Shown: positions 44,983-54,315 of the stretch, one piece after another | How positions within the stretch are numbered: the first letter of the stretch is position 1 | How the letters are laid out: the number at the start of each line of letters is the position of its first letter | From: Paenibacillus oceani | GTDB lineage: Bacteria > Bacillota > Bacilli > Paenibacillales > NBRC-103111 | NCBI RefSeq assembly: GCF_014705615.1 | Contig: NZ_JACXJA010000032.1 | Location: 50,583 to 114,582, forward strand | Length of the DNA stretch: 64,000 nt | Direction: 5' to 3' | The notes under the pieces: model-generated | Databases searched by the model: none | Told to the model about the DNA's origin: nothing | The model's input: the letters and a program-made list of their open reading frames with translations, nothing else | Translations under genes and position numbers: made by a program

Positions 44983-46581
44983 CTACATGGCCCGGATGTC
45001 CGGCCAACTCAGTTCAACTCCCGCTTTCGTCAAGAGTTGCTGGAAATCTTTAAGCGCGTCGGAATGATTTCGAACTGCGCTGGGTTGTAGTTGCTTGTCG
45101 ATGCAATAACTTGCCAAATATCCGACAGCTTCCCCAATGTTCCATTCGACGGGATGCAACCGGTAGCATCCGTTCGTAATATGGGTGACGCCGAGATTTT
45201 TGCAGGCGGGAAGCAAATTTTGCATACGAACCGGAATTAGCGCCCCTAGCGGGATTTGAAACGGTAAGCACGAAATATCGATATAATGCCTGTTTCCCGT
45301 GCTCGGATGGAGGTCGATGCGGTAACAACCGATCCCTACAGAATCATGAAAATGTTCCGCGCGTCCGTCTTTTCTCTCGTCCGGGCTAATATGCTGCTCC
45401 AGTACGGTATATTCAGCCTTGATACGCCTGGATTCCCGAATATACGGATACATCGCAAGCCCATCCTCCGTACCGACCACATCTTTGCGCAGTCTCAAGC
45501 CGGGGTAACCGATCTTGCCATCGGGGCGCGGAGCTTCCGTCTGCATCCAGTACAGAAGAGACAGACTTAGCTGTTTGGCGCTTTCCAAATGTTTGTTGCG
45601 CTCCTCTTCCGGTACGTCGATAATCGGACCGAGCCAGTAGTCGTTCTGCTGCCAATTCACAATGGTGATGTCGCTGGAATAAGCTCCTTCCGTAAAATTC
45701 GTCTTATCGAGAATCCTGCGGTAACGCCATAAATCCGCTGTATGGGTAAATATGCCAAACTCGCGCGGTTGAAGCGTCCGGGGGAGAACACCGGTCCAAC
45801 TACGCAATTTACCGGGCCAAAAATCGGCTTCATACGACCGCCAAAACGAATAATCTCTCGGCCGCTCGATCGTATGGTTTTCCCCCTCGAAGTGATCCAT
45901 AGCGAAGCAATACGTGAACGCCTGCATATCCATCGGCAGCGGATCGCCATCCACGGCATGCGGCTCTCCCGTCTGGCTGATGGATTCCGCTCCCGTTACA
46001 TACTCCGTTCCGGTCATCGGCAGCAAATCCCCGCATTCGGTCGCGTCCAGGAAAAACGCGGCGACAATGGTCTCCTCCCGACCACTCTCCGTATGGCGTA
46101 CCGTAACCGCTTGAACTGAGTCCCCTATGGCTTCCGCCCGGATCGGAACACGTCGCATGAGCAGTTTTAGCTTCCCGCTGTGCACATAAGGGGCAAGCAT
46201 CTCATGAAGCACGGCAAGCGCTACGCGAGGTTCGTGGCACAGCCTGCTTACCGATCCGTTGCCCGGATTCAGGTTCGGTTTGCGGGTCGCCTCGATCGTC
46301 AAAGGGAAAGTTCGCCGATAATAGCTGCGAATCCCTTCACGTAAATTTCTGTAGCTGCGTGTACAGCCGAACTGCTCGATCCACCTGTGCTCGTCCGGCG
46401 GGACCGCCTGGCTTGTCAATTGCCCTCCGAGCCAATCCGTCTCTTCCGTTATCACTACCGTTTTTCCGGCTGCCGCAGCAGCCAGCGCAGCGGCGCAACC
46501 GCCGAGACCGCCTCCGATGACCGCAACATCCGCATGAATTTCCAGACCCGGACGGTTTGCCGTATATCGTCGCTCTTCCAC
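44983..46581 (-). CDS. Second FAD-dependent oxidoreductase (PF12831-like)
   Basis: 532 residues from GTG 46581, chosen because GAGGGAAACGAA precedes it; an in-frame ATG at 46698 has no clear site. FAD-binding ADVAVIGGGLGGCAAALAAA near the N terminus, TDWLGGQLTSQAVPPDEH, a conserved FLDATECGDLLP, and LLPACKNLGVTHITNGCYR near the C terminus. The family (FAD_oxidored) resembles the first gene at 10.9-12.8 kb but lacks its discoidin-like tail. It stands alone, so no transporter partner is obvious; the substrate is unknown. Confidence 0.9.
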   Translation of the reverse strand: MEERRYTANRPGLEIHADVAVIGGGLGGCAAALAAAAAGKTVVITEETDWLGGQLTSQAVPPDEHRWIEQFGCTRSYRNLREGIRSYYRRTFPLTIEATRKPNLNPGNGSVSRLCHEPRVALAVLHEMLAPYVHSGKLKLLMRRVPIRAEAIGDSVQAVTVRHTESGREETIVAAFFLDATECGDLLPMTGTEYVTGAESISQTGEPHAVDGDPLPMDMQAFTYCFAMDHFEGENHTIERPRDYSFWRSYEADFWPGKLRSWTGVLPRTLQPREFGIFTHTADLWRYRRILDKTNFTEGAYSSDITIVNWQQNDYWLGPIIDVPEEERNKHLESAKQLSLSLLYWMQTEAPRPDGKIGYPGLRLRKDVVGTEDGLAMYPYIRESRRIKAEYTVLEQHISPDERKDGRAEHFHDSVGIGCYRIDLHPSTGNRHYIDISCLPFQIPLGALIPVRMQNLLPACKNLGVTHITNGCYRLHPVEWNIGEAVGYLASYCIDKQLQPSAVRNHSDALKDFQQLLTKAGVELSWPDIRAM

Positions 46582-47000
46582 TTCGTTTCCCTCATTTCTC
46601 CTATTGATCCTATGATACATCGCTTCGTACCGTGACCCTGCCTTCGAACAAACCGTCTCAGCTGATACGTTGTATGGAACTTGTGCTTCCAAACCCAATT
46701 ATAGGGATAACCGCATGGGCCGTCTGTTCAAATATTGACCGAATATCCATCAATTATTGATCTGAGAGATCGCACTCGTTAAGCGGATAGCTAGTGGAGA
46801 CACGTCCGTCAAACCCGTCTCGACCTAATCGAGCCCCGAATTAATCTTTCCGGAAGAGACAAAAGCAGTCGCTCCCTTGTGTCGACTGCCTTCTCCACTC
46901 GTATCGCCTCGTCCAAACGTCTAATCGCGCGGGTTCTATCCAACATAAGAGTCTTTTGCACATTCTATTTTCAGCCTTTACCCCAAACAAAGACGAATAG
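46582..47000. other. Interval upstream of the FAD oxidoreductase without a gene
   Basis: No supported ORF. It holds a hairpin GCAGTCG / CGACTGC at 46865-46889 preceded by A's, and a partial extra unit of the dispersed repeat (AAGAGTCTTTTGCACATTCT around 46947-46967). No promoter is convincing. Confidence 0.45.
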
Positions 47001-47134
47001 AAGCGGTTTGCACCTTTTATTACAGCCCACTCACCGCGTCTGCACTCTTTTCGCCGTTTTTAACAGTCTCAAACCGCTCGTATTTTCTCCATCCACACGG
47101 GTTCGTACAAAATAAAGGTTCCAAACCGCTCTTA
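47001..47134. repeat. Dispersed repeat, copy 1
   Basis: About 134 bases aligning without gaps to 62801-62934 (roughly two thirds identical by eye). The outer ends are imperfect inverted repeats: AAGCGGTTTGCACCTTTTAT on the left and, on the other strand, AAGAGCGGTTTGGAACCTTT on the right. A third unit CAAACCGCTCGTATTTT lies inside. This looks like a small mobile or REP-like element without a gene of its own. Confidence 0.65.
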
Positions 47135-47276
47135 TGCGGCTCCTTCCCCGCTTTAAGCGAAAGGGCAGAAGACCTAACCGCCTGACGCCCCCCCACGAGA
47201 TGCAATTTCCATCCCCTGTTGGCTCGACAAGGATGCAGCCCCTTGTCCGCGTAGTTTGAACATGCTTTATCTATCA

Positions 47277-47304
47277 AAAAAAGCCGCAATAACCGCGGCT
47301 TTTT
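47277..47304 (-). terminator. Terminator after the SDR gene at 47.3-48.1 kb
   Basis: Stem AAAGCCGC / GCGGCTTT with a short AATAACC loop, flanked by A's and T's on both sides; it follows the SDR stop by a few bases. Confidence 0.8.
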
Positions 47305-47314
47305 CGCTATTGAC

Positions 47315-48079
47315 TTATAAATGAGACCCTCCGCTGGCATCGAGCAATTGACCGGTTACCCAGCGGCTGTCCGGCGAGGCGAGAAAAGCGGCGATATCGG
47401 CCACATCTTCGGGCTCTCCCCATCGGTTGAAGGCGGAAAGTCCAGCCGCATATGCTTGACCCTGCGGATTTTGCAGCGTCTCGGCATTCATCTCCGTGTT
47501 GATAATGCCGGGCTGGATCGCATTCACCGTAATATGGCGGCTTGCCAATTGTTTGGCCAGAAGAAGCGTAAACGTGTCGATCGCCCCTTTCGACATGCTG
47601 TAGGCGAACACAGTTGGCGAGGCGACCCGCGTCACAAAAGAGGAGAGATTGATGATCCGCCCTCCCTCCTTCAGCCGTGGCAGAGCTTGCTGGGTTACGA
47701 ACAGCGGCGCCTTGACGTTAAGCCGCATGACCTCGTCAAACGATTGTTCCGTCGTCTCTTCCAGACCGACGATTTGACCGATTCCGGCATTGTTGACCAG
47801 AATATCGAGTCCACTGCTGCCCGTATGTTCCCGTACGATTTCATCCAATGCCGCAAATAATTCATCAATGCCGCCAAGCGTGTTCAAATCGGCGCCAATC
47901 GCGTGCGCCCGGCCTCCCTCTTCCCCAATCTGCCGGACGACCGCCTCCGCTTCATCCCATCTTCGCCCGTAGTGCACGAGGACATAGGCTCCCTCTTGCG
48001 CCAGGCGCAAAGCAATACTTCGTCCAATTCCCCGGCTGGCTCCGGTTACTAATGCAATTTTACCTTCCAGTCTGCTCAT
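47315..48079 (-). CDS. SDR-family oxidoreductase (FabG-like)
   Basis: 254 residues from ATG 48079 after AAGGGAG with 9-base spacing. TGASRGIGRS, VLVHYGRR (prefers NADP by the Arg residues), NNAGIG, NLSS and YSMSKGA are in classical order, ending VTGQLLDASGGSHL. It would reduce or oxidise an unknown ketone or alcohol. It stands alone between two terminators, so no pathway is indicated. Confidence 0.93.
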   Translation of the reverse strand: MSRLEGKIALVTGASRGIGRSIALRLAQEGAYVLVHYGRRWDEAEAVVRQIGEEGGRAHAIGADLNTLGGIDELFAALDEIVREHTGSSGLDILVNNAGIGQIVGLEETTEQSFDEVMRLNVKAPLFVTQQALPRLKEGGRIINLSSFVTRVASPTVFAYSMSKGAIDTFTLLLAKQLASRHITVNAIQPGIINTEMNAETLQNPQGQAYAAGLSAFNRWGEPEDVADIAAFLASPDSRWVTGQLLDASGGSHL

Positions 48080-48160
48080 GTGCTTCATCTCCCTTGTCGA
48101 ATTCATACTAGTTGTAACATGGGAGAGCTTTTGAAATGTTGCTCTTTCATTTGCAAGCGA

Positions 48161-48184
48161 AAAAGCCGCCATTTGGCGGCTTTT
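48161..48184 (-). terminator. Terminator after the Gfo/Idh/MocA gene
   Basis: Perfect stem AAAAGCCGCC / GGCGGCTTTT with a 4-base loop. It lies about 90 bases after the Gfo/Idh/MocA gene stop. Confidence 0.85.
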
Positions 48185-48275
48185 CTGAACGAATAAACTT
48201 CCATCTCTGCCTGTTAGTCAGTTACACACCTGAATCCGATGATCAGACTTCATTGCTTGGGCCGATTTCATCCGT

Positions 48276-49289
48276 TCAAGGCGCTTCGTATCGATTCAAA
48301 TACGCAACTGTACGATCGGCCCACATCGTCGCCTCCGACGCCTTGACGATATCGTCCTGGGACAGGATGCTCTCCTCTCCGCCGATCCGCCGCATGAAAT
48401 CTTCCGTAATCGTCCATGGGGGCTGCAGAGCGGGCAGCGATTCGACGGACTCGCCGTTCGTCGAGCGGATAACAACCGGATCGGCTCCGACCAGAGGATC
48501 ACCCTGCAGCCGGAGCTCCACGAAGCTTTCCGTCCCGGTCACGAATATCCGGCCGTCTCCCCACGTCCAGCTTCCGACCGGCGAATGCCAATCAGCGTAT
48601 AGCTGGGCAATCACGCTATCTTGCATCAACACCTGCACGCTGGCCGAGTTGTAGAAGGTCGGATGTTCGGGCATCATCGTTTTTCCGACGTATCCTCCGA
48701 CCGATTCGATTTCCTTGCCTGTCAGCCATCGCAACAGGTCGAAATCGTGCACGAGCAGATCGATCAAAATACCGCCTGACTGTGCTTTGGAGAAAAACCA
48801 TGCCGGACGGGAGGCCGCATCGAGACGGTGCGGTTTACGCATGCCGATGGTGATGATGTCGCCCAGGGCGCCCCGCTCGATCTGTTTCTTCAACGTATAG
48901 ATCGCCGGATGAAACCGCTCGGTCAGCAGCATGCCGATCTGGATACGTCCTCTCCGGACAACCGCCTTTAACCGCTGCAGCCCTTCCGCGCTGACGACTG
49001 CGGGTTTGTCGACCATAACGTGCTTGCCCCGGCTCTCGCAGCGTTCGATCACGTCGATCTTCTCGTCGTTCATCGCCGCGCAGCCGACAACGGCGACGGA
49101 GTCGCCGAGCAGCTCTTCTATGTCGCGCTCCAGCGGTACGCCGAATTGATTGGACAACGAGCGGGCGAGCCCGTCCGGCTCTTCCTCATAGATTCCAGCG
49201 CAGCTGTAGCCCAGCTCCAGCATTTCACTGATAAAGATGCCGATATGCGCATGCTGACAGCCAATAACGGAAAACTGGCGCTTGTTCAT
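48276..49289 (-). CDS. Gfo/Idh/MocA-family oxidoreductase
   Basis: 337 residues from ATG 49289; AAGGGG is upstream. The N terminus FSVIGCQHAHIG is a degenerate Rossmann entrance with His in place of the usual GxGxxG glycines, while VMVDKPAVVSAEG matches the conserved EKP region (here DKP) and GGILIDLLVHDFDLLRWLTG the catalytic Asp-His area. Members oxidise or reduce sugars with NAD(P). It is the last gene of the importer operon, 32 bases after the binding-protein gene, so the substrate is probably the imported sugar. The altered nucleotide loop is odd. Confidence 0.9.
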   Translation of the reverse strand: MNKRQFSVIGCQHAHIGIFISEMLELGYSCAGIYEEEPDGLARSLSNQFGVPLERDIEELLGDSVAVVGCAAMNDEKIDVIERCESRGKHVMVDKPAVVSAEGLQRLKAVVRRGRIQIGMLLTERFHPAIYTLKKQIERGALGDIITIGMRKPHRLDAASRPAWFFSKAQSGGILIDLLVHDFDLLRWLTGKEIESVGGYVGKTMMPEHPTFYNSASVQVLMQDSVIAQLYADWHSPVGSWTWGDGRIFVTGTESFVELRLQGDPLVGADPVVIRSTNGESVESLPALQPPWTITEDFMRRIGGEESILSQDDIVKASEATMWADRTVAYLNRYEAP

Positions 49290-49320
49290 GCCGGAGTAAT
49301 CCCCTTTCCCGCTTGCGCTC

Positions 49321-50673
49321 TTAATTGTTTTTCTCGAAAATTTTGTCGGCTTCCTTGCGGAATTCGGCGACGACATCGTCGATCGAAGCTTTGCCGAACT
49401 GCAGCTTCTGCACCGTTTGTTCGAACAGTTTCGTTACTTCACCCGCGCCTTTTGGCCCTCCGTCGTACATGCCGGGCTTATTGCCTGTGACATGCTCAAG
49501 CATGTTCATCATTTTTTTGTCGCGGTCGTTAAATCGCGGAGTCAAATATTCCAATATTTTTTTGTTTTCCGGCAGTCCTCGTTCGATCTCAAGCACATCG
49601 GCGGCTTCTTTGGAGTTGAGGAAAAAGTCCAAAAACATCGCCGCTTCCTTCGGGTGTTTCGATTTGGCCGACATGGACAAGAACATTGCCGGCAGCAGCA
49701 CGCTTCCTGTATGCTTGTCCTTCGGATAGGAGACCATATCGATCTTATCCTTCATGACGTTTTCGTAAGCCGGGAACGTCGCCGTAAATTGAGGGCCGAT
49801 AATCGGGACGATCCCCTTCATCAGCGCGTCCTTGTTCGGGTCGAAGTTGCCCAGCGGCAAAAACGAAGCGGTCATCGCAGCTGTCGGCACGATCCCTTCC
49901 TTCCGGGCGTCATCCCACATCTTCAGCCAGTTTCGGAACGTCTGATCGCTGTAGCCGAGCCGGTTGCCCTTGTACATCACATCCCCAACGGAAAACGCGT
50001 AGTACATAAACGCTTCCAGCGAAGCCGACATGTCGAACGCGCCGTACACTTTTTCACCGAGCTTGGACTTGATCTCGCGCGCTTTGGCGAAATATTCGTC
50101 CCACGTCATATCCAGCTTCGGCGGCTCTACGCCTGCCTGCTGATACATGTCTTTATTGTAGATCAGGACGGACGCGTTGTCGGACACCGGCAGGCCGGTA
50201 AATTTGCCTCCGACGGTTCCCTGATTCGCGATCACGTCCTTGTTCAGGTCGGCGACCTGAATCTCCTTGTTCGCATACGGAGTCAGATCGGCGAGCACGC
50301 CGCGGTCGGTATACTCCTTAATATACAACACGCTCATCTGCATCAGATCCGGCGCATTGTTCCCTGCGACTTGCGTAGACAGCTTCTCCCAGTAACCGTC
50401 GAAGCTCGTGTACTCCGGCTTGATTTTAATGTTCGGATGCAGCTGCTGAAATTTCTCGATCGCTTTCAGCGTTCGGTCGTGCCTGCCTTGACTTCCCCAC
50501 CAGGCAAACCGCAGCTCCACATTTTGAAGCGCTTCCGTTTTGTTCGTGCCCGTATCCGGCTGGTCGCCGCTTTTCTTCTCCGTCGGCACACAGCCTGCCA
50601 GCGTACCGCCTAACAGCGTCAATGCCAACAAGGAACCGAGTACCCGTCTTTCCGGTCTGTTCCGCCACTTCAT
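49321..50673 (-). CDS. Sugar-binding lipoprotein of the third importer
   Basis: 450 residues. Lipobox GGTLAGC. SBP_bac_1 pattern: LRFAWWGSQGRHDRTLKAIE, YIKEYTDRGVLADLTPYANK, LIYNKDMYQQAGVEPPKLDM, KHPKEAAMFLDFFLNSKEAA. AAGGGG with 10-base spacing precedes the ATG. It is downstream of the regulator gene by nearly 200 bases, a gap that has a possible TATAAT box, so it may have its own promoter within the operon. The ligand is unknown. Confidence 0.93.
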   Translation of the reverse strand: MKWRNRPERRVLGSLLALTLLGGTLAGCVPTEKKSGDQPDTGTNKTEALQNVELRFAWWGSQGRHDRTLKAIEKFQQLHPNIKIKPEYTSFDGYWEKLSTQVAGNNAPDLMQMSVLYIKEYTDRGVLADLTPYANKEIQVADLNKDVIANQGTVGGKFTGLPVSDNASVLIYNKDMYQQAGVEPPKLDMTWDEYFAKAREIKSKLGEKVYGAFDMSASLEAFMYYAFSVGDVMYKGNRLGYSDQTFRNWLKMWDDARKEGIVPTAAMTASFLPLGNFDPNKDALMKGIVPIIGPQFTATFPAYENVMKDKIDMVSYPKDKHTGSVLLPAMFLSMSAKSKHPKEAAMFLDFFLNSKEAADVLEIERGLPENKKILEYLTPRFNDRDKKMMNMLEHVTGNKPGMYDGGPKGAGEVTKLFEQTVQKLQFGKASIDDVVAEFRKEADKIFEKNN

Positions 50674-50714
50674 CGCGCATGCACCCCTTGATCGTTATCT
50701 GTCGTACAATTCGA

Positions 50715-50720
50715 TTATAA
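50715..50720 (-). promoter_or_regulatory. Candidate -10 box for the binding-protein gene
   Basis: TATAAT on the minus strand, 42 bases upstream of the ATG at 50673, in a very AT-rich stretch. The -35 region is weak (TTTTTA), so the call rests on the -10 box and position. Confidence 0.35.
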
Positions 50721-50870
50721 AATGTTGAGTTTTTATTAAAAATTAGAGAAATCTACAATTACTACTACGAATATACGGAATTGGGACAGATGCCGAATCA
50801 TACGTTTCTTGCCGTTATAACGGGGATCGTCTGTAAGAACGCCCCCGTCTCTCCTCCCCGGCTGCCAGCC

Positions 50871-52478
50871 TTATTTATTCAGCTCGGACGGATAATATCC
50901 GGTATGCTTTTTGAACAGCTGGCTGAAGTACGCGTTGTTTTTGTAACCGACGATTTGCGCGATTTCGAAAACTTTATAGTTTCCGGTTAGCAGCAATTCC
51001 TTCGCTTTTTCCATCCGCACGCGCGTCAAGTAACTGTTGTAATTTTCGCCGGTTTCCTGCTTGAAGATTTGGCTTAAATAGTTACGGGTCAGATACACCT
51101 TCTCGGCAATCACGTCAAGCGTTACATCCTCCGCATAATGCTGCAGTACGTACCGTTTGATGAAATCGATCGTTTTCCGGTGTTTTTGCGAGCTGCGCTC
51201 GTCCATCGCCCGGCAGATCGGAAACACCAGATCGCGGAGCCAGCCGGCGAAATCGGCAATGCCGTAGATCAGCTCCAGCTCCTTGTACATCGTAAAATCG
51301 GCGCGGAAATATTCGATCTGCAATCCGTGTTCGTGCAAAGCCAGCGTCACAATGCCGACGATATCGATCGCGAACTCCCGCAAATCGCCGATGCTCGGAG
51401 CGTCTCCTTCCCGAAGCGCACATGTCAGCTCGACGATTCTGGCCTCGACAAGCTCCTCCTGCCCGAGCATCATGGCGTCGACGACCGCCTGATAACTTTC
51501 GATCGGGCGCCGCGATACGGGCTTCGCCAGCTCCCGGACGTCCTCCTTCAGCAGCAGCTGTTTATCCGACATCCGCTCGCGTCTGGCCAGCAGATCGACC
51601 GCCGCCGCGTAAGAACGGGGGATGTCTCGGACGTCCTGCGCCACTGAACCGACCGCCGCCCACACTTGCAGCTTCAGGCAGTCCCGGACATGATCCAGCA
51701 GCTCCTGCGCCACCTGAATCCCCTGCCGCCTGGCCCGCTCCTGGCTCGCACACGAAGGAACCGCTACGACGACAGACAGCAGGTTGCGCTGTAAATCGGC
51801 GACATGGACGCCGTCCCGATGACCCGCGAGCTCGTCCACTATATTTTGGACCGCATAGGCGAACAGGGACAGATCGTTCGGTCGGTACGTTTGACGCTCC
51901 CGATTGATAAAAAACTCGATCAGGACGACGGTTACATAGTGGCCGGAGAAGTCCAGCTTCAAATAATCGGACACTTTGCGGTAGAAGCCGGTTTGGCAAA
52001 ATCCCGGCTCAAGCAGCCCCTTCAACAGCTGGCGGCGCGTCGTCGGCAAATTGTAGGCAAGCAGCTCCCGGAGCTCTTTCTCTTCCTTTTCCTCCGAATC
52101 CCGCTTGGATATATGGTCGGCAACGTCCTTCAGCACCCGCTCGATTTCATCCAGCGTCGCCGGCTTTGACATATAATCGTGAACACGCAGCTTGACCGCG
52201 GATTGGGCGTACTTGAAATCTTCATATCCGCTTAAAATGATCACTTCCGCCGTGTTGCCCGCCTCCCGCAGCGCCTTCAGCATATCGATCCCGTTCAAAA
52301 CCGGCATGAATATATCCGTTAAAATAAGGTCCGGCTGGTGAGCCTCGATCTGCTCCAGCCCCTCCTTCCCGTTCATCGCCGTTCCGACTACCCGGATGCC
52401 GAATCGCTCCCACCGGACCGAGCGGGTGAGTCCTTGAACGGTTGTCATATCGTCGTCGATAATGACGGCTTTGATCAT
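50871..52478 (-). CDS. AraC-type response regulator (YesN-like), third importer
   Basis: 535 residues. Receiver domain VIIDDDMTTVQGLTRSV, phosphoacceptor in LILTDIFMPVLNGID, Lys in YMSKPAT; unknown middle part; C-terminal AraC double helix-turn-helix (TLDVIAEKVYLTRNYLSQIF, VGYKNNAYFSQLFKKHTG). The start overlaps the kinase stop by four bases (ATGA). It should activate the importer operon in which it lies when the paired kinase signals. Confidence 0.93.
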   Translation of the reverse strand: MIKAVIIDDDMTTVQGLTRSVRWERFGIRVVGTAMNGKEGLEQIEAHQPDLILTDIFMPVLNGIDMLKALREAGNTAEVIILSGYEDFKYAQSAVKLRVHDYMSKPATLDEIERVLKDVADHISKRDSEEKEEKELRELLAYNLPTTRRQLLKGLLEPGFCQTGFYRKVSDYLKLDFSGHYVTVVLIEFFINRERQTYRPNDLSLFAYAVQNIVDELAGHRDGVHVADLQRNLLSVVVAVPSCASQERARRQGIQVAQELLDHVRDCLKLQVWAAVGSVAQDVRDIPRSYAAAVDLLARRERMSDKQLLLKEDVRELAKPVSRRPIESYQAVVDAMMLGQEELVEARIVELTCALREGDAPSIGDLREFAIDIVGIVTLALHEHGLQIEYFRADFTMYKELELIYGIADFAGWLRDLVFPICRAMDERSSQKHRKTIDFIKRYVLQHYAEDVTLDVIAEKVYLTRNYLSQIFKQETGENYNSYLTRVRMEKAKELLLTGNYKVFEIAQIVGYKNNAYFSQLFKKHTGYYPSELNK

Positions 52479-54244
52479 GCTGTCTCCCCCCTGATGTTCG
52501 GTGCCGGCTCCTCCGTCAGCTTGGGCACACGAAGCGTTACGCTTGTTCCATGACCGGGTACGCTGCGCAATTCCACCCCATAACGCTCACCGAAATACAG
52601 CTGAATGCGATCGTTCACATTCCGAATCCCGCCCCGCTCCCGTCCGGGCGCGGATTGGACGGCCTCCATTCCTCGTCCGTTATCTTCGATCCGGAAATAG
52701 ACGCCCTGATCGTCCTCCCCGGCGGTAATCAACACCGTACCGCCCGTGTGCTGCCCGTGCAGCCCGTGAAGGAGACTGTTCTCTACGAACGGCTGGAGAA
52801 TCAGTTTCGGAATATAGCAGTGCTTTAGCTCATCCGGCACAGAGAGCTCGAAGCGGATCGTCTGCTTATAGCGGATCGTTTGCAGCTCCACATAACAGCC
52901 CAGATGCTCCATTTCCTGTCGAACGCTAATAAACGTTGCGCCGCTTGACAGTCCGATCCGCAGCATTTTGCCGAGCAAGGCCAGCATATGGCTAATGTCG
53001 TGCGAGCCGGATTCGATCGCGTGCCAGTTCATCATATCGAGCGTATTGTACAGGAAATGAGGGTTGATCTGCTCTTGCAGCACTTGAATTTCCGCTTCGC
53101 GCTGCCGCCGGTTTTGCTCCGTGACTTGCCGGATTAGCGTCTCGATCCGTTCGGCCATCTCGTTGAAATGATCGTTGAGATGACCGAATTCGTTCCGGTA
53201 ATCGTTATCGATCCTCTCGTTCAGCTTCCCGACCTTCATCGCATTCATCGCGCGGATCAGTCTGCGAATCGGAGCAGCGAACTGGACGGACAACAAAAAC
53301 GCCATCGCAGCCGTCAGCAGGATGCATAAAACGACTACGACCAAGATTACGCTCGCAATACGCCGGCTTCCTTTCGTAATCGTCTCCCAAGGAATGACGT
53401 CCATCGTCACCCATGACGTTCGGGTCTGCTTGTTCCAAATGATCAGCGATTTCATATCGAGCGGAGCTATCGCATAGTGGTCAGAAGCGGATTTGTCCAT
53501 AATCGCGGCAATATCCCCGCTGGATCTGTCGTAGGAAACCGGCTGGACCGGGCCGCCGTGAAATTGCGCGATCAGCCGACCGTTCGTATCGAGTATAAAC
53601 CGGCTCGCATCCGTCTTGCTGCCGAACGCGAGCTTCTCGATATAGGACAGCTTCACATTTACGACGAGGACGCCGGCTTCTTGGCCCGCCGCGGACAGCA
53701 CTTTTCTCGCAAAGGTGACGACCTGCCGGTCACCCTCCGGATAATCGCCTACCTCGACCGGATGAGCGCCGACCCAGCAGTAATCGGCATCCTTGATCTG
53801 GTCATACCAGGAAACCCGCTCCAGAAGATCGTAGCCGTACACCCCGCTCCCGGCAATATGGCTGCTGCCTGTCGTATGCTTCGCATACAGCTGCAAGGAC
53901 AAGATGCCATCCTTCACATAACTCGGCCGGCTGAGCAGATCGATCATTTCCGACGTTTGACCGAGGCGCTCGAACGGATCTTCGTTAGTTTGCAAATAAT
54001 GGATCAGCTTCGGGTTGCTCGCCAGCGCGAGCGAGTCGTATTCGACGGATTGGAGCTGCATGTCCAGCTGCTTGTTGATCTCGTCCAGAAGCAGCTTCCT
54101 TGAGGATATCGTCTGCCCTACTACTTCCTGATTCGTAATGTAATAACTCGTCCAACCGAGAAGCAGGATCAGAAGGGCGGAAATTGCTAGGAAAGAAACG
54201 TAGAAAGTCGCCTGAAACGAAAACGTCTTGAAAGGATTTCTCAT
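52475..54244 (-). CDS. YesM-type sensor histidine kinase, third importer
   Basis: 589 residues. First helix YVSFLAISALLILLLGWTSY, then a large extracellular sensor (dCache-like from its length and the VRVSWYDQIKDADYC-type centre), second helix VILVVVVLCILLTAAMAFLL near 300, HAMP, the box QINPHFLYNTLDMMNWHAI near 390, and HATPase_c with FVENSLLHGLHG and RIEDNGRGME. AGGTGATGGTGGCGC precedes the ATG. It lies between the permease genes and the regulator gene. Confidence 0.92.
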   Translation of the reverse strand: MRNPFKTFSFQATFYVSFLAISALLILLLGWTSYYITNQEVVGQTISSRKLLLDEINKQLDMQLQSVEYDSLALASNPKLIHYLQTNEDPFERLGQTSEMIDLLSRPSYVKDGILSLQLYAKHTTGSSHIAGSGVYGYDLLERVSWYDQIKDADYCWVGAHPVEVGDYPEGDRQVVTFARKVLSAAGQEAGVLVVNVKLSYIEKLAFGSKTDASRFILDTNGRLIAQFHGGPVQPVSYDRSSGDIAAIMDKSASDHYAIAPLDMKSLIIWNKQTRTSWVTMDVIPWETITKGSRRIASVILVVVVLCILLTAAMAFLLSVQFAAPIRRLIRAMNAMKVGKLNERIDNDYRNEFGHLNDHFNEMAERIETLIRQVTEQNRRQREAEIQVLQEQINPHFLYNTLDMMNWHAIESGSHDISHMLALLGKMLRIGLSSGATFISVRQEMEHLGCYVELQTIRYKQTIRFELSVPDELKHCYIPKLILQPFVENSLLHGLHGQHTGGTVLITAGEDDQGVYFRIEDNGRGMEAVQSAPGRERGGIRNVNDRIQLYFGERYGVELRSVPGHGTSVTLRVPKLTEEPAPNIRGETA

Positions 54245-54315
54245 GCGCCACCATCACCTGTCGTCTTAGCTGTTATACATACAGGATAAGGCCTACACGC
54301 GCCTGCCGTAAACAT

